Origin: Bacteroidota bacterium
GTDB lineage: Bacteria; Bacteroidota; Bacteroidia; Bacteroidales; F082
Assembly (NCBI GenBank): GCA_002686705.1
Contig: NYYH01000074.1
Coordinates: 1 to 16,254 of the forward strand
Direction: 5' to 3'
DNA length: 16,254 nucleotides
Shown here: one piece after another, positions 7,573-14,594 of the stretch
Position numbering within the stretch: position 1 is the first letter of the stretch
Layout: the number at the start of each line of letters is the position of its first letter
Made by a program: the position numbers and the translations under genes
Notes under the pieces: model-generated
What the model was told of the DNA's origin: nothing
Databases searched by the model: none
The model's input: only the letters and a program-made list of their open reading frames with translations

Positions 7573-8796
7573 ATGTCTAGGAAAAAATACCGTTTAAGGG
7601 ATATATTGAACAAGGCAGCAGAACTTTACGATCTTGACCAATTTTCAAAGACATCACAGAATCTCTCTAGAAGTCAATTAAAAACGATAAAGAAAGAATT
7701 AAAAGATATTGCGGCTAATAAGAAAAACCCGCTAATTAAACTCACTAAATTTCTGAAACCACTTATTCTTCCTACGGATAAAAGAATAACACTGGAATCG
7801 CATCTAGATTTTTCTCAGTTACATCAAAAGAAAAACATTGTTATGTATATGCCAAACCATAAATCTCATCTGGATGAGTTTATGCTTGGGTTCACATTTT
7901 TAGAAAATAAACTGTCTATTCCAATCACTGCTGCCGGTGAGAATCTTTTCAAGAATAGAACTTCGAATTTTATCATGAAAAGTTATGGGGCATTCAAAAT
8001 CAGGAGAGATAAATACTCTGAGGATGAACATTATAGCAGACTACTATCTTCCTATCTTAGCGCAAGTGTATTGGCTGGAGAACAGATTATGTCTTTTCAG
8101 GAAGGTACAAGACCTAGAGATGGAAAGATTGGTTTATTTCGAAAAGGAATTATCGGAACTATTGAAAAATTATTCAACAATATAAAAGACAATCCTGAAC
8201 TCGAAATAGAGGATATTATTTTTGTGCCTATTGCAATTAATTGGTCTGAAAATCCTGATGAGAAAAAAATTACTATTGATACTAATACAAAAGCAGAAGA
8301 CACAGATTTAATCAAAAGATTTATAAATTTAAAAAAGACCCATTCATCAAGAGATATCAGGGGAGTATTTATAGGAATTGGAGAGCCTGTAAGTTATAAT
8401 CAATACATAGCAAGTCATAATCCTGCTGAAAACGGTAGTTATGCAATTGGCATTTGTAACCAGGTCAGATCAAGGGTGGTTAATATGATGCCAATCTTTA
8501 AAGAACACCTGCTGTATAGTTCAATTCAATTTTTAAGTAAGTATAATAAACATATAAAAGTTGAAGATTTTCAACAATTACTACTAGTAACTCAAAAAGT
8601 CATCAGTAATTATGAAGATAATATCAAAGTAATAGAAACTGATGGATTTAGTGTTGAAGACCGATTAGAATTAATGGCAAAAAGAGACATCATTAAATTT
8701 TCTGAAGATAAATTGAGTTTTGACGTGTTGAATCCTAATCTGATAGATTATTATGCTAATCATGTTACCTCTTTAACTGAAGAAAGAGATCGTTGA
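7573..8796 (+). CDS. PlsB-like glycerolipid acyltransferase (LPLAT superfamily)
   Basis: This 407-residue protein belongs to the glycerol-3-phosphate/lysophospholipid acyltransferase superfamily, which transfers fatty-acyl groups in phospholipid synthesis at the inner membrane. The family blocks are visible in order. Block I is NHKSHLDE with the HX4D pair His96/Asp101. Block II is GAFKIRR at 139-145. Block III is FQEGTRPRDGKIG with Glu177-Gly178. Block IV is FVPIAINW from 217. The long C-terminal part (about 300-407) ending in DYYANHVTSL resembles the PlsB C-terminal region, where a YYxN motif is common. It is therefore closer to a compact PlsB-type GPAT than to PlsC, though at about half PlsB's length it lacks the long N-terminal domain. 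There is no signal peptide or strong membrane helix. Substrate (glycerol-3-phosphate or another acyl acceptor) is unresolved. It stands alone and is convergent with the BNR gene after 19 nt. Confidence 0.85.
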   Translation: MSRKKYRLRDILNKAAELYDLDQFSKTSQNLSRSQLKTIKKELKDIAANKKNPLIKLTKFLKPLILPTDKRITLESHLDFSQLHQKKNIVMYMPNHKSHLDEFMLGFTFLENKLSIPITAAGENLFKNRTSNFIMKSYGAFKIRRDKYSEDEHYSRLLSSYLSASVLAGEQIMSFQEGTRPRDGKIGLFRKGIIGTIEKLFNNIKDNPELEIEDIIFVPIAINWSENPDEKKITIDTNTKAEDTDLIKRFINLKKTHSSRDIRGVFIGIGEPVSYNQYIASHNPAENGSYAIGICNQVRSRVVNMMPIFKEHLLYSSIQFLSKYNKHIKVEDFQQLLLVTQKVISNYEDNIKVIETDGFSVEDRLELMAKRDIIKFSEDKLSFDVLNPNLIDYYANHVTSLTEERDR

Positions 8797-8815
8797 TCCT
8801 AAAGAAATCTTATTG

Positions 8816-10111
8816 CTATTTTACAACAAGTTTTTGTATTGCTACTGAACTGCCCTTTGAAACTTCAATTATATACACACCTTTATTAAAGCGGCTTACA
8901 TCAAGACTGATATTATTTAACCCTATTGTGAGCAGTTTGTTTTGTATATTTAGAAGCTGACGTCCGGCCAAATCAAAAATAGAAATAGAGCAGAAGATAG
9001 AAGTAGAACTTTCAAGTTTAATATTAACTTGTGAATGAGCAGGATTGGGATAAACATAAAAGTCTGAGACATTATCCTCATCATAATTACCAACACTGGT
9101 AACGTAAGGCATTGGAGCAACCCATGTGCCATAAGAATTTAATCCACAGTAAATAGAATCTCCTTTTATCTGTAAAGTATAGACCAGAGGGATATTTCCA
9201 TTTTCAAGTTCGCTGAGTAATCCTTCACTATAATCACTCCATGTGTCGCCATGATCTTCTGAGTAAAGGATACCAGAGGTTTTTGTGCCAACAAACATAT
9301 ACCCATTACGATTTGCAATTGCATTTACATAATTTTGTAATCCCGGATTCATCACTAATTCCCAGTCATCACCCTGATTATTGCTTCGCCAAAGACCCTC
9401 ACTAGTGGTAGAAGTATAAATATATTCATCATCACTACCAATGGCTTTTATGAATGGTATTTCACTTAGTCCACCAGAAGCTTTCGTCCATGAGTTCCCA
9501 TTGTCACTGGTTCTAAAAACACCATCTGTTCTTCCTGCATACAAAATTCCATTTGAATTATGGACACTTTGAATATCACCCTGCCCAAGTGTATTAGTAG
9601 CTTCCCATGTAGATGCATTGTCAAAACTTCTGTAAATATCGCTGCCAGAAAAAAGCGAAGCAGCAAAAAAAACGCCATTATTTTCAGCAAAGCTACTAGT
9701 GTAACTTGCGGGAAATTCAGGATGGCTGACATGAGACCATGATGCTCCATTATTATTTGAAGTATAAAGATAATCACCAAACGATCCTGCAAGCAGCATT
9801 CCATTAGCACTGAAAATTGATAAATACCCAATTTGTGATGAACCATTAATTGATTTTATCCAAGTTTCACCATTGTCATCGGAATAAGAGATAAGACCAA
9901 AGTCTGCGTCTTCAGTAACAGCAAACAAACGATTGCCAGTCCTGCAAAAGTTCCTCACCCTAAGGTTAGTAATGCCGCTGTTAAACTCATTCCATATGTT
10001 ATTTGATGTGTCAAATTTAAAGACTCCAAGCCAGTTGAAATCACAAAACAATCCTTCATCACAAGCTAGTATACTGTGCACTATTCCAAATTGTGCTAAA
10101 CCATTACTCAT
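8816..10111 (-). CDS. 3' fragment of frameshifted Asp-box (BNR) propeller protein with T9SS sorting domain
   Basis: This 431-residue ORF is the downstream part of a gene that begins at 10938. Its apparent start (MSNGLAQFG) falls in the middle of an Asp-box repeat and has no signal peptide. Reading the same frame ten codons further upstream gives SEDDGITWTD, the missing first half of that repeat. Six further Asp-boxes follow, such as SDDNGETW, TSNNNGASW, TSDNGNSW and SEDHGDTW, indicating beta-propeller blades like those of sialidases, VPS10/sortilin-type and photosystem assembly (Ycf48-like) proteins. The C-terminus from YVYPNPAHSQ to IQKLVVK is a type A T9SS sorting domain. As the full protein would be exported, this fragment alone would lack an export signal and is probably non-functional unless the frameshift is an artefact. 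No catalytic sialidase residues could be confirmed. Confidence 0.8.
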   Translation of the reverse strand: MSNGLAQFGIVHSILACDEGLFCDFNWLGVFKFDTSNNIWNEFNSGITNLRVRNFCRTGNRLFAVTEDADFGLISYSDDNGETWIKSINGSSQIGYLSIFSANGMLLAGSFGDYLYTSNNNGASWSHVSHPEFPASYTSSFAENNGVFFAASLFSGSDIYRSFDNASTWEATNTLGQGDIQSVHNSNGILYAGRTDGVFRTSDNGNSWTKASGGLSEIPFIKAIGSDDEYIYTSTTSEGLWRSNNQGDDWELVMNPGLQNYVNAIANRNGYMFVGTKTSGILYSEDHGDTWSDYSEGLLSELENGNIPLVYTLQIKGDSIYCGLNSYGTWVAPMPYVTSVGNYDEDNVSDFYVYPNPAHSQVNIKLESSTSIFCSISIFDLAGRQLLNIQNKLLTIGLNNISLDVSRFNKGVYIIEVSKGSSVAIQKLVVK

Positions 10112-10938
10112 GTCAGTCCATGTAATTCCGTCATCTTCTGAGACTTGGCCACTTTTCCATTAGCACACACGTAGAGTACTCCATTATGCTCACTAATTCC
10201 CTCAACAGAATTGACAATTACACCAGCTCCTGTGATAGTCCAGGTTTCCCCATTATCTGTTGACCTGTACAAACCGGCAATAGATCCTGCAAGAATGTAA
10301 TTATTCTTGCTGAAAATGGCTGAAGAATATCTTTTATCCATGGGTATTCCGCTTGAGCTAAGCACCCAACTGTCTGCATTGTCTTCAGATTTATATATTC
10401 CCAAAGGTGTACTAATAAAAAGTATGCCTCCTAATTTAGAAATTGAGGCGATTCTTTTGGCTGCACCACTCAATCCATTACTTTTCATTACCCAGCTATC
10501 ACCATTGTTTTCTGAAATATAGAATCCATCAACGAATGAACCTGAATAAATAATATCCCCGTCTGTATACAATGATATAATGCTTTTGCCAAATGTAGAT
10601 ATGCCATTATTCACTTCATCCCAATTGGTACCCATATTGGATGATCTAAATATTCCATGCAGAGAATGAGCTGAAAAGATGTAACTACTATTTGTAGCAA
10701 GCGCATTAATAGTATTATTGTTTGGCAGTTCGTTGAACAAAAATTTCCAATTTTGGTTTTCCTGAAGGTAATAAATACCACCATTTCCGCCAGAAGCAGC
10801 GAAAACAACATCATTGTGTTCTATAATACTATTCACTATTCCGCCAACCGGTCCATTAGTTGGATTCCACTGTCCGGCTAAATAGTAGCTGGAAAAAAAG
10901 ATGGCAATTATTAAAATGGATGTTTTTCTAAAACGCAT
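10108..10938 (-). CDS. 5' fragment of the frameshifted Asp-box (BNR) propeller protein
   Basis: This 276-residue ORF has a Sec signal peptide (MRFRKTSILIIAIFFSSYYLAG) and four intact Asp-boxes: SSNMGTNW, SENNGDSW, SEDNADSW and STDNGETW. It ends in a fifth that derails: after KVAK at residue 265 the frame reads SQKMTELHGLT and stops. Two bases later the alternative frame reads SEDDGITW and continues in the 8816-10111 ORF, so the two are one gene of about 706 residues. The intact protein would be a T9SS-exported surface or secreted propeller with at least eleven Asp-box repeats. The fragment as it stands could at most be exported to the periplasm, without a sorting domain. Its start at 10938 is well supported by the signal peptide. 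Function beyond the propeller fold is unknown; it may bind glycans or proteins. Confidence 0.8.
   Translation of the reverse strand: MRFRKTSILIIAIFFSSYYLAGQWNPTNGPVGGIVNSIIEHNDVVFAASGGNGGIYYLQENQNWKFLFNELPNNNTINALATNSSYIFSAHSLHGIFRSSNMGTNWDEVNNGISTFGKSIISLYTDGDIIYSGSFVDGFYISENNGDSWVMKSNGLSGAAKRIASISKLGGILFISTPLGIYKSEDNADSWVLSSSGIPMDKRYSSAIFSKNNYILAGSIAGLYRSTDNGETWTITGAGVIVNSVEGISEHNGVLYVCANGKVAKSQKMTELHGLT
10140..10143 (-). other. Frameshift point in the BNR gene (TC tandem duplication)
   Basis: On the minus strand the sequence is AAG-TCTC-AGAAGAT. Removing one TC unit restores K-S-E-D-D-G-I-T-W, a perfect Asp-box continuous with the downstream frame. Inserting one base would also restore it. 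The TCTC dinucleotide repeat makes a slip or a 2-bp duplication the simplest explanation. Confidence 0.8.
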
Positions 10939-11162
10939 AGTTGCTTGATTTGAAGATTTCTACAATTCAAAATAACATATATTATCTAAGTAAACGAGTT
11001 AAATATGTGTTAAAAGATTTCAATCTCCTTAATCAGAAAGTTAATTTTAAAGGGGCAATAATGTCCAGGCATATCATCTTAAAGAATGTGAATTATGACA
11101 ATTGTATTACCTACTTAATAGAAATGACTTCCTCTTCCTTCTACCCCTAAACCTTTTTCTAA

Positions 11163-11423
11163 CAGCGTAATTTTGGACCAGAAGAGATGATAACAGTTCA
11201 ACGGTCAGTACATCTTGAAGAATCTAACAAACTTCTCAAAGAGTCTAGCTAGAATTAATGACACAGCATGACCGATTGGAGGTGCTGGTGAAAAAAAACA
11301 AAAGAACTGGAAGAGAAAAACAAGGAACTCAGCTATAATTTGAAAATGTTCGTTGGTAGGGAGATGAAAATAAGAAAGTTACTTGGGAAAATCAGTGTTC
11401 TAGAAAAGAATATAGCTAAGTAA
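11163..11423 (+). pseudogene. Decayed C-terminus of a PAS/sensor-kinase-type signalling protein
   Basis: The 560 bp between the BNR gene and the kinase at 11498 hold no intact gene, but its right half has broken coding traces. The frame at 11301-11423 encodes 40 residues: KELEEKNKELSYNL, then MFVGREMKIRKLLGKI, then SVLEKNIAK and a stop. A charged coil followed by FVGRExxIxxL is a familiar linker and end in PAS-containing sensor proteins. Just upstream, in another frame, 11270-11299 reads DRLEVLVKK, fitting the usual RLEELV-KELEEKN coil across an A8 run at 11291-11298. Before that, 11163-11252 encodes a 29-residue charged stretch (QRNFGPEEMI to LLKESS) ending in TAG. At least two frame disruptions are needed to join them. 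The remnant may derive from a copy or former neighbour of the adjacent kinase. The left half, 10939-11162, shows nothing recognisable. Confidence 0.5.
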
Positions 11424-11424
11424 G

Positions 11425-11458
11425 TTTTGTTCACTAATTTAGGGTTTTATAAAATTTG
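11425..11458 (+). promoter_or_regulatory. Candidate promoter of the sensor kinase gene
   Basis: TTTTG (11425-11429) is followed after 20 bp by TAAAATTTG (11450-11458), close to the Bacteroidota TTTG / TAnnTTTG arrangement but with one extra base inside the -7 box. It overlaps the first codon of the longest open frame (11456), supporting the later start at 11498. Confidence 0.35.
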
Positions 11459-11497
11459 TTCCATACCTTTGACAAACCTCTTTATTCTTTAAAGTTT

Positions 11498-13270
11498 ATG
11501 ATGAGAAAAATCTCTCTTTTCTTTTGTTTGGCAACAATCCTTGTTTTTAATAGTTTCTGTCAGGATTTAACTCAATCAAACAGATTTACTATTGATGAAA
11601 AGACTTCTCTGTTATACCATCAGGAAATAGATTCACTCTATCTCGTTGGAGATTACAGTGAGGCGATTGATAGAATCTTAATATTGCTTGATTATTATTC
11701 ACAACAGAACGATGTAAAGGGGCAGATAATCTGCAACAACTACATGGGAGATTTACTAAGAGCAACTGGTAAAAGCAAAAATGGCAGGAAATATCTGCAA
11801 CATGCTATAAAGCTAAACAAGGAAGTTAAGGATTCTATTCTGCTTGCCAAAACTTATAATTTATTTGCAGCGATCTATTATGAATTAGATTTTCCATCTT
11901 TGTTAGACAGCGCCACGTATTATGCTACAATTTCAACAGATATTGCAACACGTCATGGAGATGATAGGATTCTCTACAGCAACTTAAATATCCTGGGGAA
12001 AGTAGAGGAGGGAAAAGGAAACTTGGGAAAATCCCTTGAATATCTTTATGAAGCATTGGAAATTGTAAGAAAAGTAAAATCGATTGATGAGTCTCTGGTC
12101 CTGTTAAATATCGCTAAGGTTTACTGGAAGCTAGGTAAACTTGAAGAGGCTGAGATATTGGCTATGGAAGCCTATGAAATGGCAAAAAAAGATAATATAA
12201 TGGTTTACATTCGCTTGTCGTCGTTACTGCTCGAGAAAATCTATATGCTAACAGGAAATTACAAGCAAGCACATTTTTTTATGGAACAGTTTCATTTTGT
12301 AACACGGAACTATCTAAACGAAAAAACAGAGAAACGGATCAATGCGTTAAAAGCCCAGATTGATCAAACCCGTAATGAGATTAAACTTCAGAAAGAGATA
12401 GAGGTAGGACAACTACATACCATTTCCCTTTTTATTATCATTGGATTTGCACTGATTTTCATCATAATTTTTTCCTTTCAAAAGCGCAAAATGCGTGTCA
12501 TAATAAGGGAACTTACGGGAGCAAACGTTGAAATAGTGAACCAGAAAGAGGAGATGGAGAAAGTTGCTAAAGATCTGGATACATCAAATGCAACATTGAA
12601 AAAATTTATCACTATCATGGCACATGATTTGAAGAGTCCATTCAACGCTATTATTGGGTTTTCAGATTTACTTAAATCGGAGTATGACAATCTTAATAAT
12701 GATGAGCGAAAACTAGCTATTGAAAATACATATAAATCTTCTGTAAATGCTCTTACTTTACTTGAGCACCTCCTTGAGTGGGCTCGATTGCAAACAGGTA
12801 GAATTCACATGAATATCGAAAAGATTGATTTGTTTGACGTAGTAGAGGAAATTGTTAGCTTTAAGCAGCCTTCCGCGTTCTTAAAAAAACAGCGAATAGA
12901 AAGTAACGTTTCTAAGGGTTTGTATATAAAAATGGACAGGAACGTCATACTAACCATTTTCCGAAATCTTCTCTCTAATGCCATAAAATTTACACCAGAA
13001 GGAGGAGAGATCAGTATCAATGCCTCAGAGGCAGAAAGTGCAGTTACCCTTATCATTACTGACACTGGTGTAGGAATTTCGCCTGAAAATATTGATAAGT
13101 TATTTCGGATTGATGAACAGTTCAATACCCGAGGAACTAAGGGAGAAAAGGGAACAGGAATAGGACTGTTTTTGTGTCATGAGTACCTTGATACGAGTGG
13201 AGGAAATATCAGTGTGGTAAGTAAAGTAGACGAGGGCACAACGTTTACACTTAATCTTCCCAAAGCATAA
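11498..13270 (+). CDS. TPR-containing membrane sensor histidine kinase
   Basis: This 590-residue protein has a Sec signal (1-21, ending NSFCQ) and a periplasmic sensor region of TPR-like helical repeats at about 45-295, with units such as YLVGDYSEAIDRILILL and LGKSLEYLYEALEIV. A single membrane helix lies at 309-329, then a coiled coil at about 334-373. The HisKA domain has the H-box MAHDLKSPF with phospho-acceptor His376. The HATPase domain shows the N-box NLLSNAIKF (Asn494), G1 DTGVGIS (Asp522) and G2 GTGIGLF (from 552). All key residues are intact, so the kinase should be active. No receiver domain is fused and no response regulator lies in the window, making it an orphan kinase here. The frame is open from 11456; the Met-Met pair at 11498/11501 just before the signal peptide is the better start. 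Two DUF4136 lipoprotein genes follow on the same strand and may be co-transcribed. Confidence 0.9.
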   Translation: MMRKISLFFCLATILVFNSFCQDLTQSNRFTIDEKTSLLYHQEIDSLYLVGDYSEAIDRILILLDYYSQQNDVKGQIICNNYMGDLLRATGKSKNGRKYLQHAIKLNKEVKDSILLAKTYNLFAAIYYELDFPSLLDSATYYATISTDIATRHGDDRILYSNLNILGKVEEGKGNLGKSLEYLYEALEIVRKVKSIDESLVLLNIAKVYWKLGKLEEAEILAMEAYEMAKKDNIMVYIRLSSLLLEKIYMLTGNYKQAHFFMEQFHFVTRNYLNEKTEKRINALKAQIDQTRNEIKLQKEIEVGQLHTISLFIIIGFALIFIIIFSFQKRKMRVIIRELTGANVEIVNQKEEMEKVAKDLDTSNATLKKFITIMAHDLKSPFNAIIGFSDLLKSEYDNLNNDERKLAIENTYKSSVNALTLLEHLLEWARLQTGRIHMNIEKIDLFDVVEEIVSFKQPSAFLKKQRIESNVSKGLYIKMDRNVILTIFRNLLSNAIKFTPEGGEISINASEAESAVTLIITDTGVGISPENIDKLFRIDEQFNTRGTKGEKGTGIGLFLCHEYLDTSGGNISVVSKVDEGTTFTLNLPKA

Positions 13271-13327
13271 ATTTACCTGTACTTGGCATCATTAACTAAT
13301 TAAGTGTATTTTCACAAAAACTATTTC

Positions 13328-13900
13328 ATGAAAAAATTACTTACAATTTTTACATTTATTTTATTGCTGTCATCATGTAGCCCGTTAGATGCTATATATG
13401 ATTATGACAAATCCGTTGACTTCAGTCAATTCAAAACTTTTAGTTTTTATCCCTGGGATTGGAAAAATGGGTTTCAAATAAATGAATACGACAAGCAGAC
13501 AATTTTAATGGCTCTACAGAGTGAGTTGGAAAAAAAAGGTTACAAGTACCAGAAAGAAGGAGGGGAGATGGAAGTTTCTATTTTTATAACACTAGAAGGT
13601 AAAACCAGCTACGAGGCATATACCAATCACTATGGAGGTTGGGCCGGTTACGGCGGTGGATGGGGTTATACTGGTTTTGGTTATGGCTACGGTTATGGCC
13701 CAGGATATTCATCCACACGGGTAACTCAACGTAATTACAATAAAGGGACTTTAATAATTGATGTTTTCAGGGTTGCAGATAAGAAACTAATCTGGCAAGG
13801 AATTGGCTCTCGTGAAGTTGAAAATAATCTAGAAAAGAGAGATAGAATGCTTCCTAAAAATGTTAAACAGATAATGACAAAATTTCCGGTATCCAAGTAA
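13328..13900 (+). CDS. DUF4136 lipoprotein, intact copy
   Basis: This 190-residue lipoprotein has the signal MKKLLTIFTFILLLSSC, with lipobox LSSC and lipidated Cys17. The mature part shows the DUF4136 pattern: YDYDKSVDFSQFKTFSFYPW near the N-terminus, a SELEKKGYKYQ helix, a strand ending KTSYEAY, then a Gly/Tyr-rich stretch at about 105-127 (WAGYGGGWGYTGFGYGYGYG). Next come GTLIIDVFRVADKKLIWQG and a C-terminal helix. Proteins of this family are periplasm-facing or outer-membrane lipoproteins of unknown molecular role. The Met at 13328 is chosen over 13304 because it starts exactly at the lipoprotein signal. It follows the kinase by 57 nt and precedes a paralogue by 44 nt. The family assignment is confident; the function is not known. 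Confidence 0.88.
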   Translation: MKKLLTIFTFILLLSSCSPLDAIYDYDKSVDFSQFKTFSFYPWDWKNGFQINEYDKQTILMALQSELEKKGYKYQKEGGEMEVSIFITLEGKTSYEAYTNHYGGWAGYGGGWGYTGFGYGYGYGPGYSSTRVTQRNYNKGTLIIDVFRVADKKLIWQGIGSREVENNLEKRDRMLPKNVKQIMTKFPVSK

Positions 13901-13944
13901 TGATTAAATCATCTAAACATAGACTTATTAAAAAAATATAACTA

Positions 13945-14289
13945 ATGAAAAAACTCATTTTTCCTATACTTATTATTCTGTTTCTTACATCATGTAATCC
14001 ATGGAAATTTTTAGGCGAATATGACCACAATGTGGATTTCAGCACATACAAAACGTTTGGTTTATTGAATTGGGATCGACATAACGATAGTCAGGTGACC
14101 CCACAAACCAAAGAATACATCCTCCTGTCGATTAAAGATGAATTAGAGAAACGTGGCTATACCTATCAGAAAAACAATGCTGATTTGCAGGTTTCGGTTT
14201 ATATAATCGTAAATGAAGCAACAAGCTATTCACTTATGCTAGCCATTATGCCGGATACAGCGGTTATGGAGGAGTTGCAGTTGGTGTAG
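13945..14289 (+). CDS. 5' fragment of a frameshifted second DUF4136 lipoprotein
   Basis: This 114-residue ORF begins with the lipoprotein signal MKKLIFPILIILFLTSC (Cys17) and aligns with the intact copy upstream: GEYDHNVDFSTYKTFGLLNW, DELEKRGYTYQ, then VNEATSYS. After TSYS the frame diverges and ends in a non-homologous tail (MLAIMPDTAV). In the other frame the homologous continuation YASHYAGYSGYGG starts at 14235 and runs on into the 14307-14519 ORF. Restoring one base (for example GCT in place of CT at 14233) gives TSYSAYASHYAG against TSYEAYTNHYGG of the paralogue. The protein would then be 191 residues, almost exactly the paralogue's 190. This is therefore one broken gene. The truncated product would be lipidated but lack the Gly-rich and C-terminal strands. 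Confidence 0.8.
   Translation: MKKLIFPILIILFLTSCNPWKFLGEYDHNVDFSTYKTFGLLNWDRHNDSQVTPQTKEYILLSIKDELEKRGYTYQKNNADLQVSVYIIVNEATSYSLMLAIMPDTAVMEELQLV
14232..14233 (+). other. One-base deletion site in the second DUF4136 gene
   Basis: The codons ACA AGC TAT TCA are followed by CT and then TAT GCT AGC CAT TAT in the next frame. Alignment to the neighbouring paralogue requires exactly one additional base here. The site is not in a homopolymer. Confidence 0.75.
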
Positions 14290-14306
14290 GTGCTGTAGGT
14301 TATGGA

Positions 14307-14519
14307 TTGCCAACTTTATATCCTTATACTACTGTAAAGCATGATTACAATGTAGGAACAGTTATTGTTGATTTATTGGATCATTCCAAAAAGAAAATCG
14401 TTTGGCAGGGAGTAGCAACTGGCAGAATAGGTAATGAAACAGCAAGCGAAAACAATATTAAAAGAGATGTTGGTCGTCTTTTTCAAACTCTTCCTGTTAA
14501 AAAATTGAAAAAGAAATAA
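14307..14519 (+). CDS. 3' fragment of the frameshifted second DUF4136 lipoprotein
   Basis: This 70-residue ORF carries the C-terminal half of the DUF4136 fold: HDYNVGTVIVDLLDHSKKKI followed by VWQG, matching NYNKGTLIIDVFRVADKKLI followed by WQG of the 13328 copy. It ends in a lysine-rich tail (LPVKKLKKK). Its ATG at 14307 is an internal codon of the original gene. The same frame upstream encodes the Gly-rich stretch (GYGGVAVGVGAVGYGLP). With no signal peptide or start signal of its own it is unlikely to be expressed independently. It is convergent with the M28 peptidase; the 75-bp gap holds only an AT-rich spacer and a tight ATCCT/AGGAT dyad around 14573-14583. Confidence 0.7.
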   Translation: MPTLYPYTTVKHDYNVGTVIVDLLDHSKKKIVWQGVATGRIGNETASENNIKRDVGRLFQTLPVKKLKKK

Positions 14520-14594
14520 GACTTTATAAGTACGTTAACTTCTCCTTAACTTGATTCATTCCTGCCTAATTCATCCTTAGGATTCTGATTTAGG

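Noticed and set aside
10941..11150. Open frame of 69 codons starting MLDLKISTIQ
   Set aside because: Composition is that of translated AT-rich spacer, with no signal peptide, motif or ribosome site; nothing supports it as a gene.
11456..11497. Longer start of the sensor kinase
   Set aside because: The added residues precede an otherwise standard signal peptide, and the first codon lies inside the candidate -7 promoter box.
13900..13912. ATGATT-A-AATCAT dyad after the first DUF4136 gene
   Set aside because: A one-base loop cannot form an RNA hairpin and there is no T-run; probably chance in AT-rich sequence.
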